From NCBI RefSeq assembly GCF_016801025.1, contig NZ_CP068983.1:2479001-2543000 (forward strand): a stretch of 64,000 nucleotides of DNA. The letters are read 5' to 3'. Shown here piece after piece: positions 53,882 through 63,756 of the stretch; position 1 is the first letter of the stretch; every line of letters starts with the position of its first letter. Below the pieces are notes generated by a model. That model saw only the letters and a program-made list of their open reading frames with translations. It was not told where the DNA came from and made no database searches. Both the position numbers and the translations under genes were made by a program. This stretch comes from Paradevosia shaoguanensis (lineage in GTDB: Bacteria; Pseudomonadota; Alphaproteobacteria; Rhizobiales; Devosiaceae).

Positions 53882-54322
53882 TTACATATCGGCCTTGGTG
53901 ACCTGGCCGCGGATTTCGCCATCCGGGAACTTGGCGGTGTGGATGTTGAAGTACCACTTGCCGGCCTGAAGGTCGGTGGCCTGTTCGTCGGTCAGCGTCG
54001 CGGTGCCCTTGATGGGGCTGGTCAGCGCGCCATCGATCGGCACGACCGGGCTGGCATTGGCGCCCGGATCGGCAGGGCCATGGAAGTGGGCGGCGCTGGC
54101 GTCACCGCTCAGGCCCGAATAGTCGATGGTCCAGGTAAAGGCCTTGCTGTCCGTATCGTAGGTCGCATCGACCGTGCCCGTACCGGCCGAGTCAGTGGGC
54201 GGCACTTCCGATTTTCCGTCGAGCGCTGCCTTGAAGTGGACCATTTCGGCGAAGGCGGGCGTCGCCGCCAGGGCGAAGGCCAAGGTCGTTGCCACGATGA
54301 GAGGGCGAACCGAGATAGACAT
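53882..54322 (-). CDS. CHRD-domain secreted protein
   Basis: A 146-residue protein with a signal peptide (MSISVRPLIVATTLAFALAATPAFA) and one CHRD domain. The domain signature is visible in AHFHGPADPG, GTATLTDEQATDLQAGKWYF and NIHTAKFPDGEIRGQV. CHRD domains were first seen in chordin; their bacterial function is unknown. It stands tail-to-tail with ybgC, with no base between the stops, and interrupts the usual ybgC-tolQ junction. Confidence 0.88.
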   Translation of the reverse strand: MSISVRPLIVATTLAFALAATPAFAEMVHFKAALDGKSEVPPTDSAGTGTVDATYDTDSKAFTWTIDYSGLSGDASAAHFHGPADPGANASPVVPIDGALTSPIKGTATLTDEQATDLQAGKWYFNIHTAKFPDGEIRGQVTKADM

Positions 54323-54633
54323 TGGACTCTCCTTGAGGTGAGTGCAGCGTTGAGGCTGCGCATGTCTACCAACGAAAGGTCGCTCACGAAGTTCCGCCTT
54401 CCTCTCACCGCTTTGTGAGGTGGTTGCCGATCAAATCTGGCCGTGTCAGGGAAGCGCCGCCGGGTTTTGGGGGCTTTGTTAACCGATCCTTGACCATAAA
54501 TACGGCAATGGATGAAGGCTCCGGCTATGGTCCGGAATGCCGGAGCATTTCTCTTAAATTTGACGCATTTCGACCCCATCGGACCGCAGCAAGGGCCGGT
54601 TGAGTGCATAGGACCGAGCCGAAAGGACAATTC
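54323..54633. other. Divergent intergenic region, CHRD gene to tolQ
   Basis: This 311-bp gap must contain promoters in both directions. Apart from AAAGGACAATTC, the ribosome-binding region before tolQ, I found no convincing sigma70 hexamer pair, repeat or RNA structure; a TTGACC at 54490 has no matching -10 at 17 bp. Confidence 0.4.
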
Positions 54634-55344
54634 ATGGAAGCCATGGACGCTGTCGGGGCAGTCGCCACGCACTCCGACATTTCTATCTGGGGTCTGTTTG
54701 TACAAGCCGACTGGATCGTCAAGCTGGTCATGCTGGCGCTGCTTGCTGCCTCTATCTGGTGCTGGGCGATCATCGTGGACAAGTCGATGCTCTACGGGCG
54801 CTACAAGCGCGAGATGAGCCGCTTCGAGCGCGTCTTCTGGTCGGGCCAGTCGCTCGAAGAGCTCTATCAGACGCAGTCGGACCGTCCGAGCCCCGGGTTC
54901 GGTGCGGTCTTCGTTGCCGCCATGAAGGAGTGGAAGCGCAGCCACGAGCAGAACGCGGCCTCTTTCATCGGTATGCAGGCCCGCCTAGACAAGGTGCTCG
55001 ATGTCGCCATCAATCGCGAGGGCGATACGCTCGAGAAAAATCTCGGCTTCCTCGCAACCGTTGGCTCGGCCGCGCCCTTTGTTGGCCTTTTTGGTACGGT
55101 ATGGGGCATCATGAACGCGTTTACGTCCATCGCTGCCTCCAAGAGCACGAACCTCGCCGTGGTGGCGCCCGGTATCGCCGAAGCCCTCTTCGCGACGGCG
55201 CTTGGCCTCGTCGCCGCTATCCCGGCCGTTATCGCCTATAACAAGCTTTCGAGCGACGCCAGCAAGATGACCGGGCGGCTCGAAAGCTTTGCCGACGAGT
55301 TCTCGACCATCCTTTCCCGCCAGCTTGAAGCCAGGGGGAAGTAA
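54634..55344 (+). CDS. tolQ: Tol-Pal system proton channel TolQ
   Basis: A 236-residue inner-membrane protein with three hydrophobic helices (about 28-50, 142-162 and 175-200). The conserved blocks are SAAPFVGLFGTVWGIMNAF and GIAEALFATALGLVAAIPA. TolQ and TolR form the motor that energises TolA. The ATG at 54634 has a good ribosome-binding site; an upstream in-frame start adds ten residues without one. Confidence 0.95.
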   Translation: MEAMDAVGAVATHSDISIWGLFVQADWIVKLVMLALLAASIWCWAIIVDKSMLYGRYKREMSRFERVFWSGQSLEELYQTQSDRPSPGFGAVFVAAMKEWKRSHEQNAASFIGMQARLDKVLDVAINREGDTLEKNLGFLATVGSAAPFVGLFGTVWGIMNAFTSIAASKSTNLAVVAPGIAEALFATALGLVAAIPAVIAYNKLSSDASKMTGRLESFADEFSTILSRQLEARGK

Positions 55345-55346
55345 GC

Positions 55347-55799
55347 ATGGCCATGGCAGTTGGAGGCGGCGGAGGCAGCTCCCGCCGCGGCAGGCGGAGG
55401 GGCGGCAATCGCCCGATGAGCGACATCAACGTCACCCCGATGGTGGACGTGATGCTCGTGCTGCTCATCGTTTTCATGGTCGCGGCGCCGCTCATGACGG
55501 TCGGCGTGCCGATCGACCTGCCGCAGACGCAGGCCAAGGAACTCAATACCGACAGCAAGCCGGTCACCGTCACGGTGACGCCCGATGGCGCCACCTATGT
55601 CGGGGAAGAGCCGATCCAGTTCGAGGAATTGATCGCCAAGATCGCCACGCTTGCGACCGAAGGGCCCGAGCAGCGCATCTATGTGCGCGGTGACATGCAG
55701 GCCAATTACGGCTCGGTGATGAAGGTCATGGGGGCGCTTTCGGGCGCCGGGTACACCCATATCGGCCTCATTACCGAACAGGCGCCCGCGGGGCAGTGA
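55347..55799 (+). CDS. tolR: Tol-Pal system protein TolR
   Basis: A 150-residue ExbD/TolR-family protein with one membrane helix (about 33-53). The proton-carrying aspartate is in MVDVMLVLLIVFMV. It begins two bases after the tolQ stop. The N-terminus is glycine- and arginine-rich and cytoplasmic. Confidence 0.95.
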   Translation: MAMAVGGGGGSSRRGRRRGGNRPMSDINVTPMVDVMLVLLIVFMVAAPLMTVGVPIDLPQTQAKELNTDSKPVTVTVTPDGATYVGEEPIQFEELIAKIATLATEGPEQRIYVRGDMQANYGSVMKVMGALSGAGYTHIGLITEQAPAGQ

Positions 55800-55803
55800 C
55801 GGC

Positions 55804-56997
55804 ATGAAGGTCGGCGTAACCGTTTCGGCAGTTTCGCACGCAGCTCTCCTCGCCATAGTCCTTTTCGGGCTGAGCGGGGCCAAGGAGCTGCGTCCGGAAG
55901 CGGTCGACTCCATTGCCGTCGACCTCGTGCCCCTCGATTCCGTGACCAATATCCGGGCCGGCACGCTCGACAGCGAGATCGTCGACACGCCGACCCCCTC
56001 GATCGTCAAGGACGACAAGCCCGCCGAGATCGCCCAGCCCACGGGCAATACCGAGCAGGACCAGCCGACGCCCGAGATCGCGCCCAAGCCCTCGCCTGCG
56101 CCCTCGATCAATACTGCGCCCGCTCCCCAGCCGGAGCCCGAGCCTGATCCGACGCCGGTGCCGACCACGCCGCCGACGCCGGCCGAGCCTGCTCCGCGTC
56201 CGGAGCCGCCCCAGGCGCAACCCGCTCCGACGCCACCGCCGGCCCCCGCGCCCGAGCCGACGCCCACGCCTGATCCGACCCCGACGCCCGCGCCGGTGAC
56301 ACCCGAGCTGTCGACGCCGACCGCTACGCCCACGCCGCAGGAAGTCGCGCCCGCGCCGGCGACCCGTGTCGCCAATCTCGAGCAGAAGCGCGCCGAATTC
56401 CAGAAGCAGCAGGAAGCGGCCAAGAAGAAGGCGGAAGAGGACGCCAAGAAAAAGGCCGAGGAAGACGCCAAGAAGAAAGCCGACGAAGAGGCGAAGAAGA
56501 AGGCCGAAGAGGCCAAGCGCGTCGCTGATGCCAAGAAGAAGGAAGAGCAGGCCAAGAAGGAAGCTGATGCCAAAAAGCAGCAGCAGGCCGCGGTAAAGGC
56601 CGCCGACCGAATTTCGGACATCATCAACAACAACGATTCCCGCGGCGGCACGACCGGGCAGGGCGGTGAGCCCACTCTCGGCAAGCCGACCGGCTCATCT
56701 GCTCGGTTGAGCCAGTCCGAGCTCGATGGCCTCGTGGCGCAGATCCGGCGTTGCCTCAATGTGCCGCCTGGTGCCGTCGATACACAGACGACGGCGCAGG
56801 TTGCCATCAGCTTCAATGCCGACGGCAGCGTTTCGGGCGCGCAGATCGCGCGCCAGCCGTCTACCCAGATCGAACAGGCGCTGGCGAATGCCGCCGTGCG
56901 CGCTGTCATGACCTGCGGTCCCTACACCATGCTGTCGGCTGACAATTACGACCAGTGGCGCGAGATCGGCGTGACGTTTGATCCGAGCCAGTTCTAG
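55804..56997 (+). CDS. tolA: Tol-Pal system protein TolA
   Basis: A 397-residue protein that spans the periplasm. After an N-terminal helix (about residues 5-24, with the SHAALLA motif) come a proline-rich region (about 75-190), a Lys/Glu-rich coiled coil of [13 protein letters not shown]-type repeats (about 195-265) and the C-terminal TolA domain (about 300-397), which binds TolB and Pal. The proline block is unusually long relative to E. coli TolA. Confidence 0.93.
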   Translation: MKVGVTVSAVSHAALLAIVLFGLSGAKELRPEAVDSIAVDLVPLDSVTNIRAGTLDSEIVDTPTPSIVKDDKPAEIAQPTGNTEQDQPTPEIAPKPSPAPSINTAPAPQPEPEPDPTPVPTTPPTPAEPAPRPEPPQAQPAPTPPPAPAPEPTPTPDPTPTPAPVTPELSTPTATPTPQEVAPAPATRVANLEQKRAEFQKQQEAAKKKAEEDAKKKAEEDAKKKADEEAKKKAEEAKRVADAKKKEEQAKKEADAKKQQQAAVKAADRISDIINNNDSRGGTTGQGGEPTLGKPTGSSARLSQSELDGLVAQIRRCLNVPPGAVDTQTTAQVAISFNADGSVSGAQIARQPSTQIEQALANAAVRAVMTCGPYTMLSADNYDQWREIGVTFDPSQF

Positions 56998-57049
56998 AAA
57001 AAAGGATGCGCTGCACCCCAGAAGGAGGCGGCCAGAATGGAGAAGACCC

Positions 57050-58360
57050 ATGACTCTCTTGACCCGGCGCAATGCGCTTAAGCTTGGCATAGCCGGTTCG
57101 GCAGCGATGATCGCTGCCCGCCCGGCTTCCGCTCTGGTGCAGATCACCGTGGGCGGCGGCGACTTCCGTCCGCTGCCGATCGCCATCCCCAATTTCTCCT
57201 CGTCCGATCCGCAGTTCGGCGCTGACGTTGCCGACATCGTGCGTGCCAACCTGCGCCGTTCCGGTCTCTTCAACCCGCTCGATCCCGCCTCGCTTCCCGC
57301 CCAGGTCGGCGACGTGCAGGCTACGCCGGACTTCCCGAGCTGGAAGGCCGCGCAGGCCGATGCTCTGGTCATGGGTACCGTTGAGCGTGGTGGCCAGATC
57401 CAGTCCTCGGTGCGTGTGTGGGACACGCAGCAGGGCGCGCAGGTGGTGGGCAAGTCCTACGGCACCGATGCCAATAGCTGGCGCCGCATCGCCCACATCA
57501 TCTCGGATGCCATCTACACTTCGCTCACCGGCGAAGGCGGCTATTTCGATACGCGCGTGGTCTATACCGCCGAGAGCGGGCCGAAGGCCAACCGCGTCAA
57601 GCGCCTTGCCATCATGGATCAGGACGGCGCCAATCCGCAGTACCTCACCGATGGCCGCACGCTGGCGCTGACGCCGCGCTTCTCCCCCAATTCGGACATG
57701 GTCGCCTACATGAACTTCGAGGAAGGCAATCCGCAGGTCTATCTGCTGCAGCTTTCCTCCGGCCGGCAGCAGCGGCTGGGTTCGTTCGGGCAGATGACCT
57801 TTGCCCCGCGCTTCTCGCCCGATGGTCGCTCGATCGCCTTCTCGGTGGAAGCGAGCGGGGCGACAAACATCTATTCGCTTGCCATTGGCGGCGGCCAGCC
57901 CGTGCAGCTCACCAGCGGCGCTGCGATCGATACCGCGCCTTCCTATTCGCCGGATGGCAGCCAGATTGTCTTTGAATCAGATCGTGGCGGCAGTCCGCAG
58001 ATCTATCTGATGAGCGCGGCCGGCGGCGGGGCCAACCGCATCAGCTACGGCCAGGGTTCGTATTCGACCCCCGTCTGGTCGCCGAAGGGCGATCTCATCG
58101 CATTTACCCGCCAGTCGGGTGGTCAGTTCCAGATCGGCATCATGCGGCCGGATGGTTCGAACGAGCGCATTCTGGTCTCGAGCTTCCACGCGGAAGGCCC
58201 GACCTGGGCGCCCAACGGGCGCGTCATCATGTTCTTCCAGGATCCGGGTGGTAATGACGGTCCGGCGCTGCATTCGGTCGACGTCTGGGGTCGCAACGTG
58301 CAGAAGATTCCGACCGAGACCTTCGCTTCGGATCCGGCCTGGTCGCCTCTGCGCACCTGA
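57050..58360 (+). CDS. tolB: Tol-Pal system protein TolB
   Basis: A 436-residue periplasmic beta-propeller protein. The N-terminal domain is followed by WD40-like TolB repeats ([40 protein letters not shown]). The start [20 protein letters not shown] carries a twin-arginine-type motif (TRRNALK) before the hydrophobic part, in contrast to the Sec signal of E. coli TolB. The ATG at 57050 is chosen because it gives this signal; the upstream part of the frame overlaps tolA. Confidence 0.94.
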   Translation: MTLLTRRNALKLGIAGSAAMIAARPASALVQITVGGGDFRPLPIAIPNFSSSDPQFGADVADIVRANLRRSGLFNPLDPASLPAQVGDVQATPDFPSWKAAQADALVMGTVERGGQIQSSVRVWDTQQGAQVVGKSYGTDANSWRRIAHIISDAIYTSLTGEGGYFDTRVVYTAESGPKANRVKRLAIMDQDGANPQYLTDGRTLALTPRFSPNSDMVAYMNFEEGNPQVYLLQLSSGRQQRLGSFGQMTFAPRFSPDGRSIAFSVEASGATNIYSLAIGGGQPVQLTSGAAIDTAPSYSPDGSQIVFESDRGGSPQIYLMSAAGGGANRISYGQGSYSTPVWSPKGDLIAFTRQSGGQFQIGIMRPDGSNERILVSSFHAEGPTWAPNGRVIMFFQDPGGNDGPALHSVDVWGRNVQKIPTETFASDPAWSPLRT

Positions 58361-58384
58361 TCGCGGTTAGAATTCATCAAGCTT

Positions 58385-58418
58385 AACGGGGAGGTTACGA
58401 CCTCCCCGTTTCGTTTTT
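58385..58418 (+). terminator. Terminator after tolB
   Basis: AACGGGGAGGT (58385-58395), loop TACG, ACCTCCCCGTT (58400-58410): an 11-bp perfect stem, followed by TCGTTTTT. It separates tolB from pal, so pal probably has its own promoter. Confidence 0.9.
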
Positions 58419-58577
58419 CGGGCGCTTGCCCGTGCATAACCGCAACAGCTAGGGAATCCGGGGCGATCCGGCCACAATCCGGCCAGAATAAGCCGGAATT
58501 AACCATGTCCGAGAACCCTGCCTTAAGATAACGGGCAGTAAATACATTGCCTAAATTCGATCCCTTTGGAGTAATCT

Positions 58578-59054
58578 ATGACGCCCGTTATCGGCTTTCT
58601 GCGCGGTTTCGCGCTTGTCGCCCTGGTGGCCCTGGTCGCGGCATGTTCGCGCACTCCGGCGACCGGCGTTGGTAATCTCGGCCCCGGCGCGGCAGCCCCG
58701 GGCAGCCAGCAGGAATTCCTCGTCACCGTTGGCGATCGCGTGTTCTTCGAAACCGATTCGTCCTCGCTGACCCCGACCGCCCAGGATACGCTCAACAAGC
58801 AGGCAGCCTGGCTCAACCGCTACACCAATTATCGCGTCCTGATCGAAGGCCATGCCGACGAGCGCGGTACGCGTGAATACAACCTCGCCCTCGGCGCCCG
58901 CCGTGCGCAGGTCGTGGTCAACTACCTCATCAGCCAGGGTGTGAATTCGCAGCGCATCCAGTCCAAGTCGTTCGGCAAGGAACGTCCGGTTGCCATCTGC
59001 AACGACATCTCGTGCTGGTCTCAGAATCGCCGTGCGGTGACCGTGGTCCAATAA
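58578..59054 (+). CDS. pal: Peptidoglycan-associated lipoprotein Pal
   Basis: A 158-residue outer-membrane lipoprotein. The lipobox LVAAC makes Cys23 the lipidated residue. The OmpA domain (LIEGHADERGTREYNLALG and RAVTVV) binds peptidoglycan. A 217-bp gap after tolB with a terminator suggests a separate promoter. It is followed by another terminator. Confidence 0.95.
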   Translation: MTPVIGFLRGFALVALVALVAACSRTPATGVGNLGPGAAAPGSQQEFLVTVGDRVFFETDSSSLTPTAQDTLNKQAAWLNRYTNYRVLIEGHADERGTREYNLALGARRAQVVVNYLISQGVNSQRIQSKSFGKERPVAICNDISCWSQNRRAVTVVQ

Positions 59055-59097
59055 GGTCCACCGCATAGCCCGCTACTCCAGGAAAACTGGAGGCAAT

Positions 59098-59137
59098 AGC
59101 GCCGGGAGCCGCGTATCTGGCCCCGGCGCTTCTTTTT
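59098..59137 (+). terminator. Terminator after pal
   Basis: AGCGCCGGG (59098-59106) and CCCGGCGCT (59122-59130) with a 15-base loop, followed by TCTTTTTT. A small hairpin, CTCCAG/CTGGAG (59076-59092), precedes it. Confidence 0.85.
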
Positions 59138-59222
59138 TCGCCAAAATTTGTCTTTATGCCGTTGCCAGCATTCGTATTCTGGCGGGCGACCGCCTCTCAA
59201 CGCGTTTTCTTTGGAGACATAA

Positions 59223-60275
59223 GTGGTGACAATCCTCAAACCCCAGGGCGGTAGAGCCAAGCGGGTTACGATTGCCGCATTCCTGGCCGCCTCGCTCGCG
59301 GCCGCGCCGGTTGCCGGCCAGGCGCAGGAGCGCATCCACGTGGCGCAGAATGCGCAGGAGGCCCAACTGGCCCTGCGTATCCAGCAGCTTGAGGAGCAGA
59401 TCCGCACCCTCACCGGCCAGGTCGAAGGGCTGCAGTTCCAGCTCGCGCAGATGCAGACGCTTGTCCAGAAGATGAACGAGGACAACGAATATCGCTTCCA
59501 GCAGCTCGAAGGAGGGGCTCCGGCCGCGCCCCAAGGCGGTGCCGGGGGAAAAACTGAGGCGGCTCCTCAATCCGGTGGCGTGACGCCGTCCGGAGAGGCG
59601 CCGCAGACCCCGGCCCAGACCCCGCCCGCCGCTGCCGCCCCGCAAGGCTCGATCCAGACGCTTGATGGCAATGGAGCGGCCGGCGCTGCCAACGCTCCGG
59701 TTCTGGGGGCCGACGAACAGCCGATGGACGATATCGGGCTGTCGCACGATCCGCTGCTTGGCACCGGCAACGGTGTCGATGGCGCTCCGTTGCAGCCGCT
59801 CCCCCCCGGTTCGCTCGACGTGCCGACGACGCCCAAGGCCCCGCTCGATCTCAACCGCGCCGCCGGCACCAAGGCGACCGAGGGAGATGCCGAGGCTCAA
59901 TACGCCGCGGGGTATGATGCCATCGTCAAGGGCGACTATTCGTTCGCCGAGCAGCAGTTCCGGCAATATCTCGAGCTCTATCCCGACAGCCCGCAGGCGG
60001 CCGATGCCACCAACTGGCTCGGTGAGGCTCTGCTGAAGCGGCGTGCCTATGGCGATGCAGCCGAGGTACTCGTCGACGGCTTCCAGAAATATGCGAGCTC
60101 GCCGCGCGCGCCCGATATCCTGCTCAAGCTCGGCATGGCCCTTTCGGGTGCCGACGAGCGCGATACCGCCTGCCGGACCTTTGCCGAGGTCACCAAGCGC
60201 TACACCAACCTGACGGCTGCCTTCAAAACCCGTCTCAGCGAGGAACAGGCCAAGGCTCAATGTCCACCAGCGTGA
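59223..60275 (+). CDS. cpoB: Cell division coordinator CpoB (YbgF)
   Basis: A 350-residue periplasmic protein. It has a signal peptide (cleavage near AGQAQA), a coiled coil (about 45-95), a Pro/Ala-rich linker (about 100-190) and a C-terminal TPR domain (EAQYAAGYDAIVKGDYSFAE and following). CpoB links Tol-Pal to peptidoglycan synthesis in E. coli. Start is a GTG at 59223 or the adjacent GTG. It overlaps tilS by 16 bases. Confidence 0.9.
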   Translation: MVTILKPQGGRAKRVTIAAFLAASLAAAPVAGQAQERIHVAQNAQEAQLALRIQQLEEQIRTLTGQVEGLQFQLAQMQTLVQKMNEDNEYRFQQLEGGAPAAPQGGAGGKTEAAPQSGGVTPSGEAPQTPAQTPPAAAAPQGSIQTLDGNGAAGAANAPVLGADEQPMDDIGLSHDPLLGTGNGVDGAPLQPLPPGSLDVPTTPKAPLDLNRAAGTKATEGDAEAQYAAGYDAIVKGDYSFAEQQFRQYLELYPDSPQAADATNWLGEALLKRRAYGDAAEVLVDGFQKYASSPRAPDILLKLGMALSGADERDTACRTFAEVTKRYTNLTAAFKTRLSEEQAKAQCPPA

Positions 60276-61519
60276 CGGCCGAGGGCCTCGCCGCCGCGCT
60301 GGCGCCCGTCGCGCAATGCAAGGCAATCGGCCTCGCCGTTTCGGGCGGCGCCGATAGCCTGGCGCTGATGGTGCTGGTCAGGCGCTGGCTTCGCGAACTC
60401 GAAAATCCCCCCAAGGTCTTCGTCTATAGCGTTGACCACGGCCTGCGCCGCGAAGCGCGGGACGAGGTGGCCATGGTCGTGGACGAGGCGAAGAAGCTCG
60501 GCTTCGAGCCGCGCGCCCTCGCCTGGACCGGCGCCAAGCCTGCCACCGGCGTGCAGGATGCAGCCCGGCAGGCGCGCTATCGGCTGATCGGAGAGGCGAT
60601 GGCACAGGATGGCGCCGAAATCCTGCTGACCGCCCATCACATCAACGACCAGGCCGAGACCATCCTGATGCGGCTGTCGCACGGCTCGGGCCTCGATGGT
60701 CTCTCGGGCATGCAACCGCTCTCCATGGTCGAAGGCGTGCCGATCTTCCGGCCCTTCCTTGCCGTCGATCCCAAAATCCTGCGTGCCGTCGTGGACGCCG
60801 AGGGGCTGACGCCCGCCGAGGATCCGAGCAACAGCGATCCGCACTATGAGCGCGTGCGCTGGCGTCGCGCCTTGCCGGCCCTTGCCGATCTCGGGCTCGA
60901 TGCCGAGACGCTTTTCCGCTTCTCCGAGCGGGCGGCGCAGGCCGAGGAAGCGCTGGCGATCACGGCCAGCATCAGTTTCGACGAGATCGTACGGCTCGAT
61001 GGGTTCGGCGCGGCCGAGATCGATTCCGATCAGTTCGCCAGCGTCCCCAAGGCCATTGCCGACCGCATCCTTGCGCGCGTGCTGCGGATCGTGGGCGGGC
61101 AGCAGAAGCCGCGGGCGCTGAGTGTCGTCGAACGGCTGCGCGATGCGCTGGTGGCCGGCGATGTGTCAAAAACCCGCACGGTGCTGGGGTGCGTCGTGCG
61201 CAATTCGAGCGGCGTGATCTCGGTGGCGCGCGAGCCGGGCCGTGCGGCGCTGACCAGGATACGGGTCGATCCCGGTGTCGAGTTCGTCTGGGACGAGCGG
61301 TTCCTCATCGCCAATCTCTCGCAGGATGCGGGGCTTACGGTGGTTCCCGCCGAATACTGGCAGCGCCGGCATCTCGAGGAATTATTCGGTTTCCGTATCA
61401 CCGCGCCCATGGAGGCCATCCGCACTTCGCCGATGATCGTGGACGAAAGCGAGAAAGTGCTCTCGCTTGGAACACACGCCTTTGACGAGCGCGTCAGAAT
61501 AACTTTCCTTAAGGAATAG
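60260..61519 (+). CDS. tilS: tRNA(Ile)-lysidine synthase
   Basis: A 419-residue PP-loop ATPase that modifies cytidine 34 of tRNA-Ile2 to lysidine. The PP-loop is VSGGADSLAL, and HHINDQAETILMRLSHGSG and the following WRRAL are typical. The overlap with cpoB indicates co-transcription. The C-terminal domain is present but poorly conserved, as is normal for the family. Confidence 0.93.
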   Translation: MSTSVTAEGLAAALAPVAQCKAIGLAVSGGADSLALMVLVRRWLRELENPPKVFVYSVDHGLRREARDEVAMVVDEAKKLGFEPRALAWTGAKPATGVQDAARQARYRLIGEAMAQDGAEILLTAHHINDQAETILMRLSHGSGLDGLSGMQPLSMVEGVPIFRPFLAVDPKILRAVVDAEGLTPAEDPSNSDPHYERVRWRRALPALADLGLDAETLFRFSERAAQAEEALAITASISFDEIVRLDGFGAAEIDSDQFASVPKAIADRILARVLRIVGGQQKPRALSVVERLRDALVAGDVSKTRTVLGCVVRNSSGVISVAREPGRAALTRIRVDPGVEFVWDERFLIANLSQDAGLTVVPAEYWQRRHLEELFGFRITAPMEAIRTSPMIVDESEKVLSLGTHAFDERVRITFLKE

Positions 61520-61581
61520 GCGGAGCGATCTGCGTGACCGCGCATTAACTGAAAAGCGGCATAGTGGCTGGACCACTTGCC

Positions 61582-61611
61582 CTTGTAACGCCCTATTGGT
61601 GGCCTTACATT
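61582..61611 (+). promoter_or_regulatory. Possible heat-shock (RpoH) promoter of ftsH
   Basis: CTTG (61582-61585), a 17-bp spacer and CCTTACATT (61603-61611) resemble the alphaproteobacterial sigma32 consensus. ftsH is a known heat-shock gene, and its ATG lies about 50 bp downstream. The -10 match is only partial. Confidence 0.35.
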
Positions 61612-61662
61612 CGGCCTATCTACCGGCACTTCCAGATTGCCGGTCATCCGGGACAGGATTTT

Positions 61663-63594
61663 ATGAACGGCAATTTTCGGAACTTCGCCATCTGGCTGGT
61701 GATCCTCTTCATGTTGATGGGCCTGTTTCAGGTCTTTCAGTCGTCGACCCGCTCCATTGCGGTGTCCGACAGGAGCTACAGCCAGTTTGTAAGCGACGTC
61801 GATGCGGGCAAGGTTTCGGCCGTCACCATCACCGACAATGTTGTCTCCGGCACTCTGAGCGACGGCACGCGGTTCGAAACCGTGATCCCGGCCGGCGCCG
61901 ATATCGTGCCGCGTCTTGAGCAGCGTGGTGTCTCGATCACTGCCAAGGCGCAGGAGGGTAGCCCCTTCTGGTCGATCCTGCTGTCGAGCTGGCTGCCGTT
62001 CATCGTCATCATCGGCGTGTGGTTCTTCTTCATCCGCCAGATGCAGGGTGGCGGTCGCGGTGGCGCGATGGGCTTCGGCAAGTCGCGCGCCAAGCTCTTG
62101 ACCGAGACCCAGGGCAAGGTGACGTTCGAGGACGTCGCCGGCGTGGACGAAGCCAAGCAGGACCTCGAGGAAATCGTCGAATTCCTGCGCGATCCGGGCA
62201 AGTTCCAGCGCCTGGGTGGCCGTATTCCGCGCGGTGTGCTGCTTGTCGGTCCTCCCGGTACCGGTAAGACGCTGCTGGCCCGTTCGGTCGCTGGCGAAGC
62301 CAACGTGCCCTTCTTCACCATTTCCGGTTCGGACTTCGTTGAAATGTTCGTCGGTGTCGGCGCCAGCCGCGTCCGCGACATGTTCGAGCAGGCCAAGAAG
62401 AATGCCCCGTGCATCATCTTCATCGACGAAATCGACGCCGTGGGCCGCCATCGTGGCGCTGGCCTCGGCGGCGGTAACGACGAGCGCGAACAGACCCTCA
62501 ACCAGCTCCTGGTCGAGATGGACGGTTTCGAGGCGAACGAGGGCATCATCCTCATCGCCGCCACCAACCGCCCCGATGTGCTCGACCCGGCTCTGCTGCG
62601 TCCCGGCCGCTTCGACCGTCAGGTCGTGGTGCCGAACCCGGACGTTACCGGCCGCGAGCGCATCCTCAAGGTGCACGTGCGCAAGGTGCCGCTGGCTCCC
62701 GACGTGGACCTCAAGGTTCTGGCCCGTGGCACGCCCGGTTTCTCCGGCGCTGACCTCATGAACCTCGTCAACGAAGGCGCGCTCTTGGCCGCGCGGCGCA
62801 ACAAGCGCTTCGTTACCATGGCGGAGTTCGAGGACGCCAAGGACAAACTCATGATGGGTGCCGAGCGCCGTACGCTCGCCATCTCCGAGGAAGAGAAGAA
62901 GCTCACTGCCTACCATGAGGCGGGCCACGCTCTCCTCGCCATCAAGATGGAAGGGTCCGACCCGATCCATAAGGCGACGATCATCCCGCGCGGCCGTGCG
63001 CTGGGCATGGTGATGCGTCTGCCCGAAAAGGACCAGGTGTCCCTGACCCGCCAGAAGTGCTATGCCGACCTCGCGGTCGCCATGGGTGGCCGTGTCGCCG
63101 AAGAGGAAATCTTCGGCTACGACAAGGTAACTTCCGGCGCTTCGGCCGACATCAAGATGGCCACGGGCCTTGCCCGCGCCATGGCGACCGAGTTCGGCAT
63201 GTCCGACAAGCTCGGCCCGCTGCTTTACGGCGAGAACCAGGATGAGGTGTTCCTCGGCCGCTCGATGGTGCAGCGCAATACGCACCTCTCCGACGAGACC
63301 CAGCAACTGGTCGACGCGGAAGTGAAGCGGTTCGTTGAGGAAGGCTACCAGACGGCGCAGAAGGTCATTCGTGAATACATCGATGACCTCCACACCATCG
63401 CCAAGGCGCTCATCGAATACGAGACCCTGACCGGTGATGAAATCCGTGGCCTGATGAACGGGCAGAGCCCGTTCCGCGAGAGCGAGTCCGATGCTTCGCC
63501 CAAGTCGACGGGCGTGCCCTCGGCCGGCAAGACCTCGCGCCGGCGTCCCGATGCCGCCCCCGATGGCGGCATGGAGCCCCAGCCGGGCAATTGA
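61663..63594 (+). CDS. ftsH: ATP-dependent zinc metalloprotease FtsH
   Basis: A 643-residue membrane-bound AAA+ protease that degrades misfolded membrane proteins and regulators such as RpoH and LpxC. Two membrane helices (about 5-25 and 105-125) flank a periplasmic domain; Walker A is GPPGTGKT, Walker [12 protein letters not shown], and the zinc motif HEAGH gives His418, Glu419 and His422. The ATG at 61663 with GGACAGGA before it gives the normal N-terminus. Confidence 0.97.
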   Translation: MNGNFRNFAIWLVILFMLMGLFQVFQSSTRSIAVSDRSYSQFVSDVDAGKVSAVTITDNVVSGTLSDGTRFETVIPAGADIVPRLEQRGVSITAKAQEGSPFWSILLSSWLPFIVIIGVWFFFIRQMQGGGRGGAMGFGKSRAKLLTETQGKVTFEDVAGVDEAKQDLEEIVEFLRDPGKFQRLGGRIPRGVLLVGPPGTGKTLLARSVAGEANVPFFTISGSDFVEMFVGVGASRVRDMFEQAKKNAPCIIFIDEIDAVGRHRGAGLGGGNDEREQTLNQLLVEMDGFEANEGIILIAATNRPDVLDPALLRPGRFDRQVVVPNPDVTGRERILKVHVRKVPLAPDVDLKVLARGTPGFSGADLMNLVNEGALLAARRNKRFVTMAEFEDAKDKLMMGAERRTLAISEEEKKLTAYHEAGHALLAIKMEGSDPIHKATIIPRGRALGMVMRLPEKDQVSLTRQKCYADLAVAMGGRVAEEEIFGYDKVTSGASADIKMATGLARAMATEFGMSDKLGPLLYGENQDEVFLGRSMVQRNTHLSDETQQLVDAEVKRFVEEGYQTAQKVIREYIDDLHTIAKALIEYETLTGDEIRGLMNGQSPFRESESDASPKSTGVPSAGKTSRRRPDAAPDGGMEPQPGN

Positions 63595-63600
63595 CCAAAC

Positions 63601-63627
63601 AAAGGCCGCCTTCGGGCGGCCTTTTCC
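63601..63627 (+). terminator. ftsH terminator
   Basis: AAAGGCCGCC (63601-63610), TTCG tetraloop, GGCGGCCTTT (63615-63624): a perfect ten-base stem followed by T residues. Confidence 0.93.
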
Positions 63628-63756
63628 TTTGCGCGAAAGGGTGCGGTTTTCCAATATTTTGCCCTGATCCTGCGCTAATAAGCCTGACAACGAGCTGTTG
63701 TGGGGGAACCGCGCGGCGCTATATTGCGCCGTGATTTGGCACTTTTGGGCGAGTAC

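Noticed and set aside
54557-54572. Fourth MerR-type site before tolQ
   Set aside because: TTGACGCAT matches the left half of the dyad, but the right half is not conserved and there is no -10 in register.
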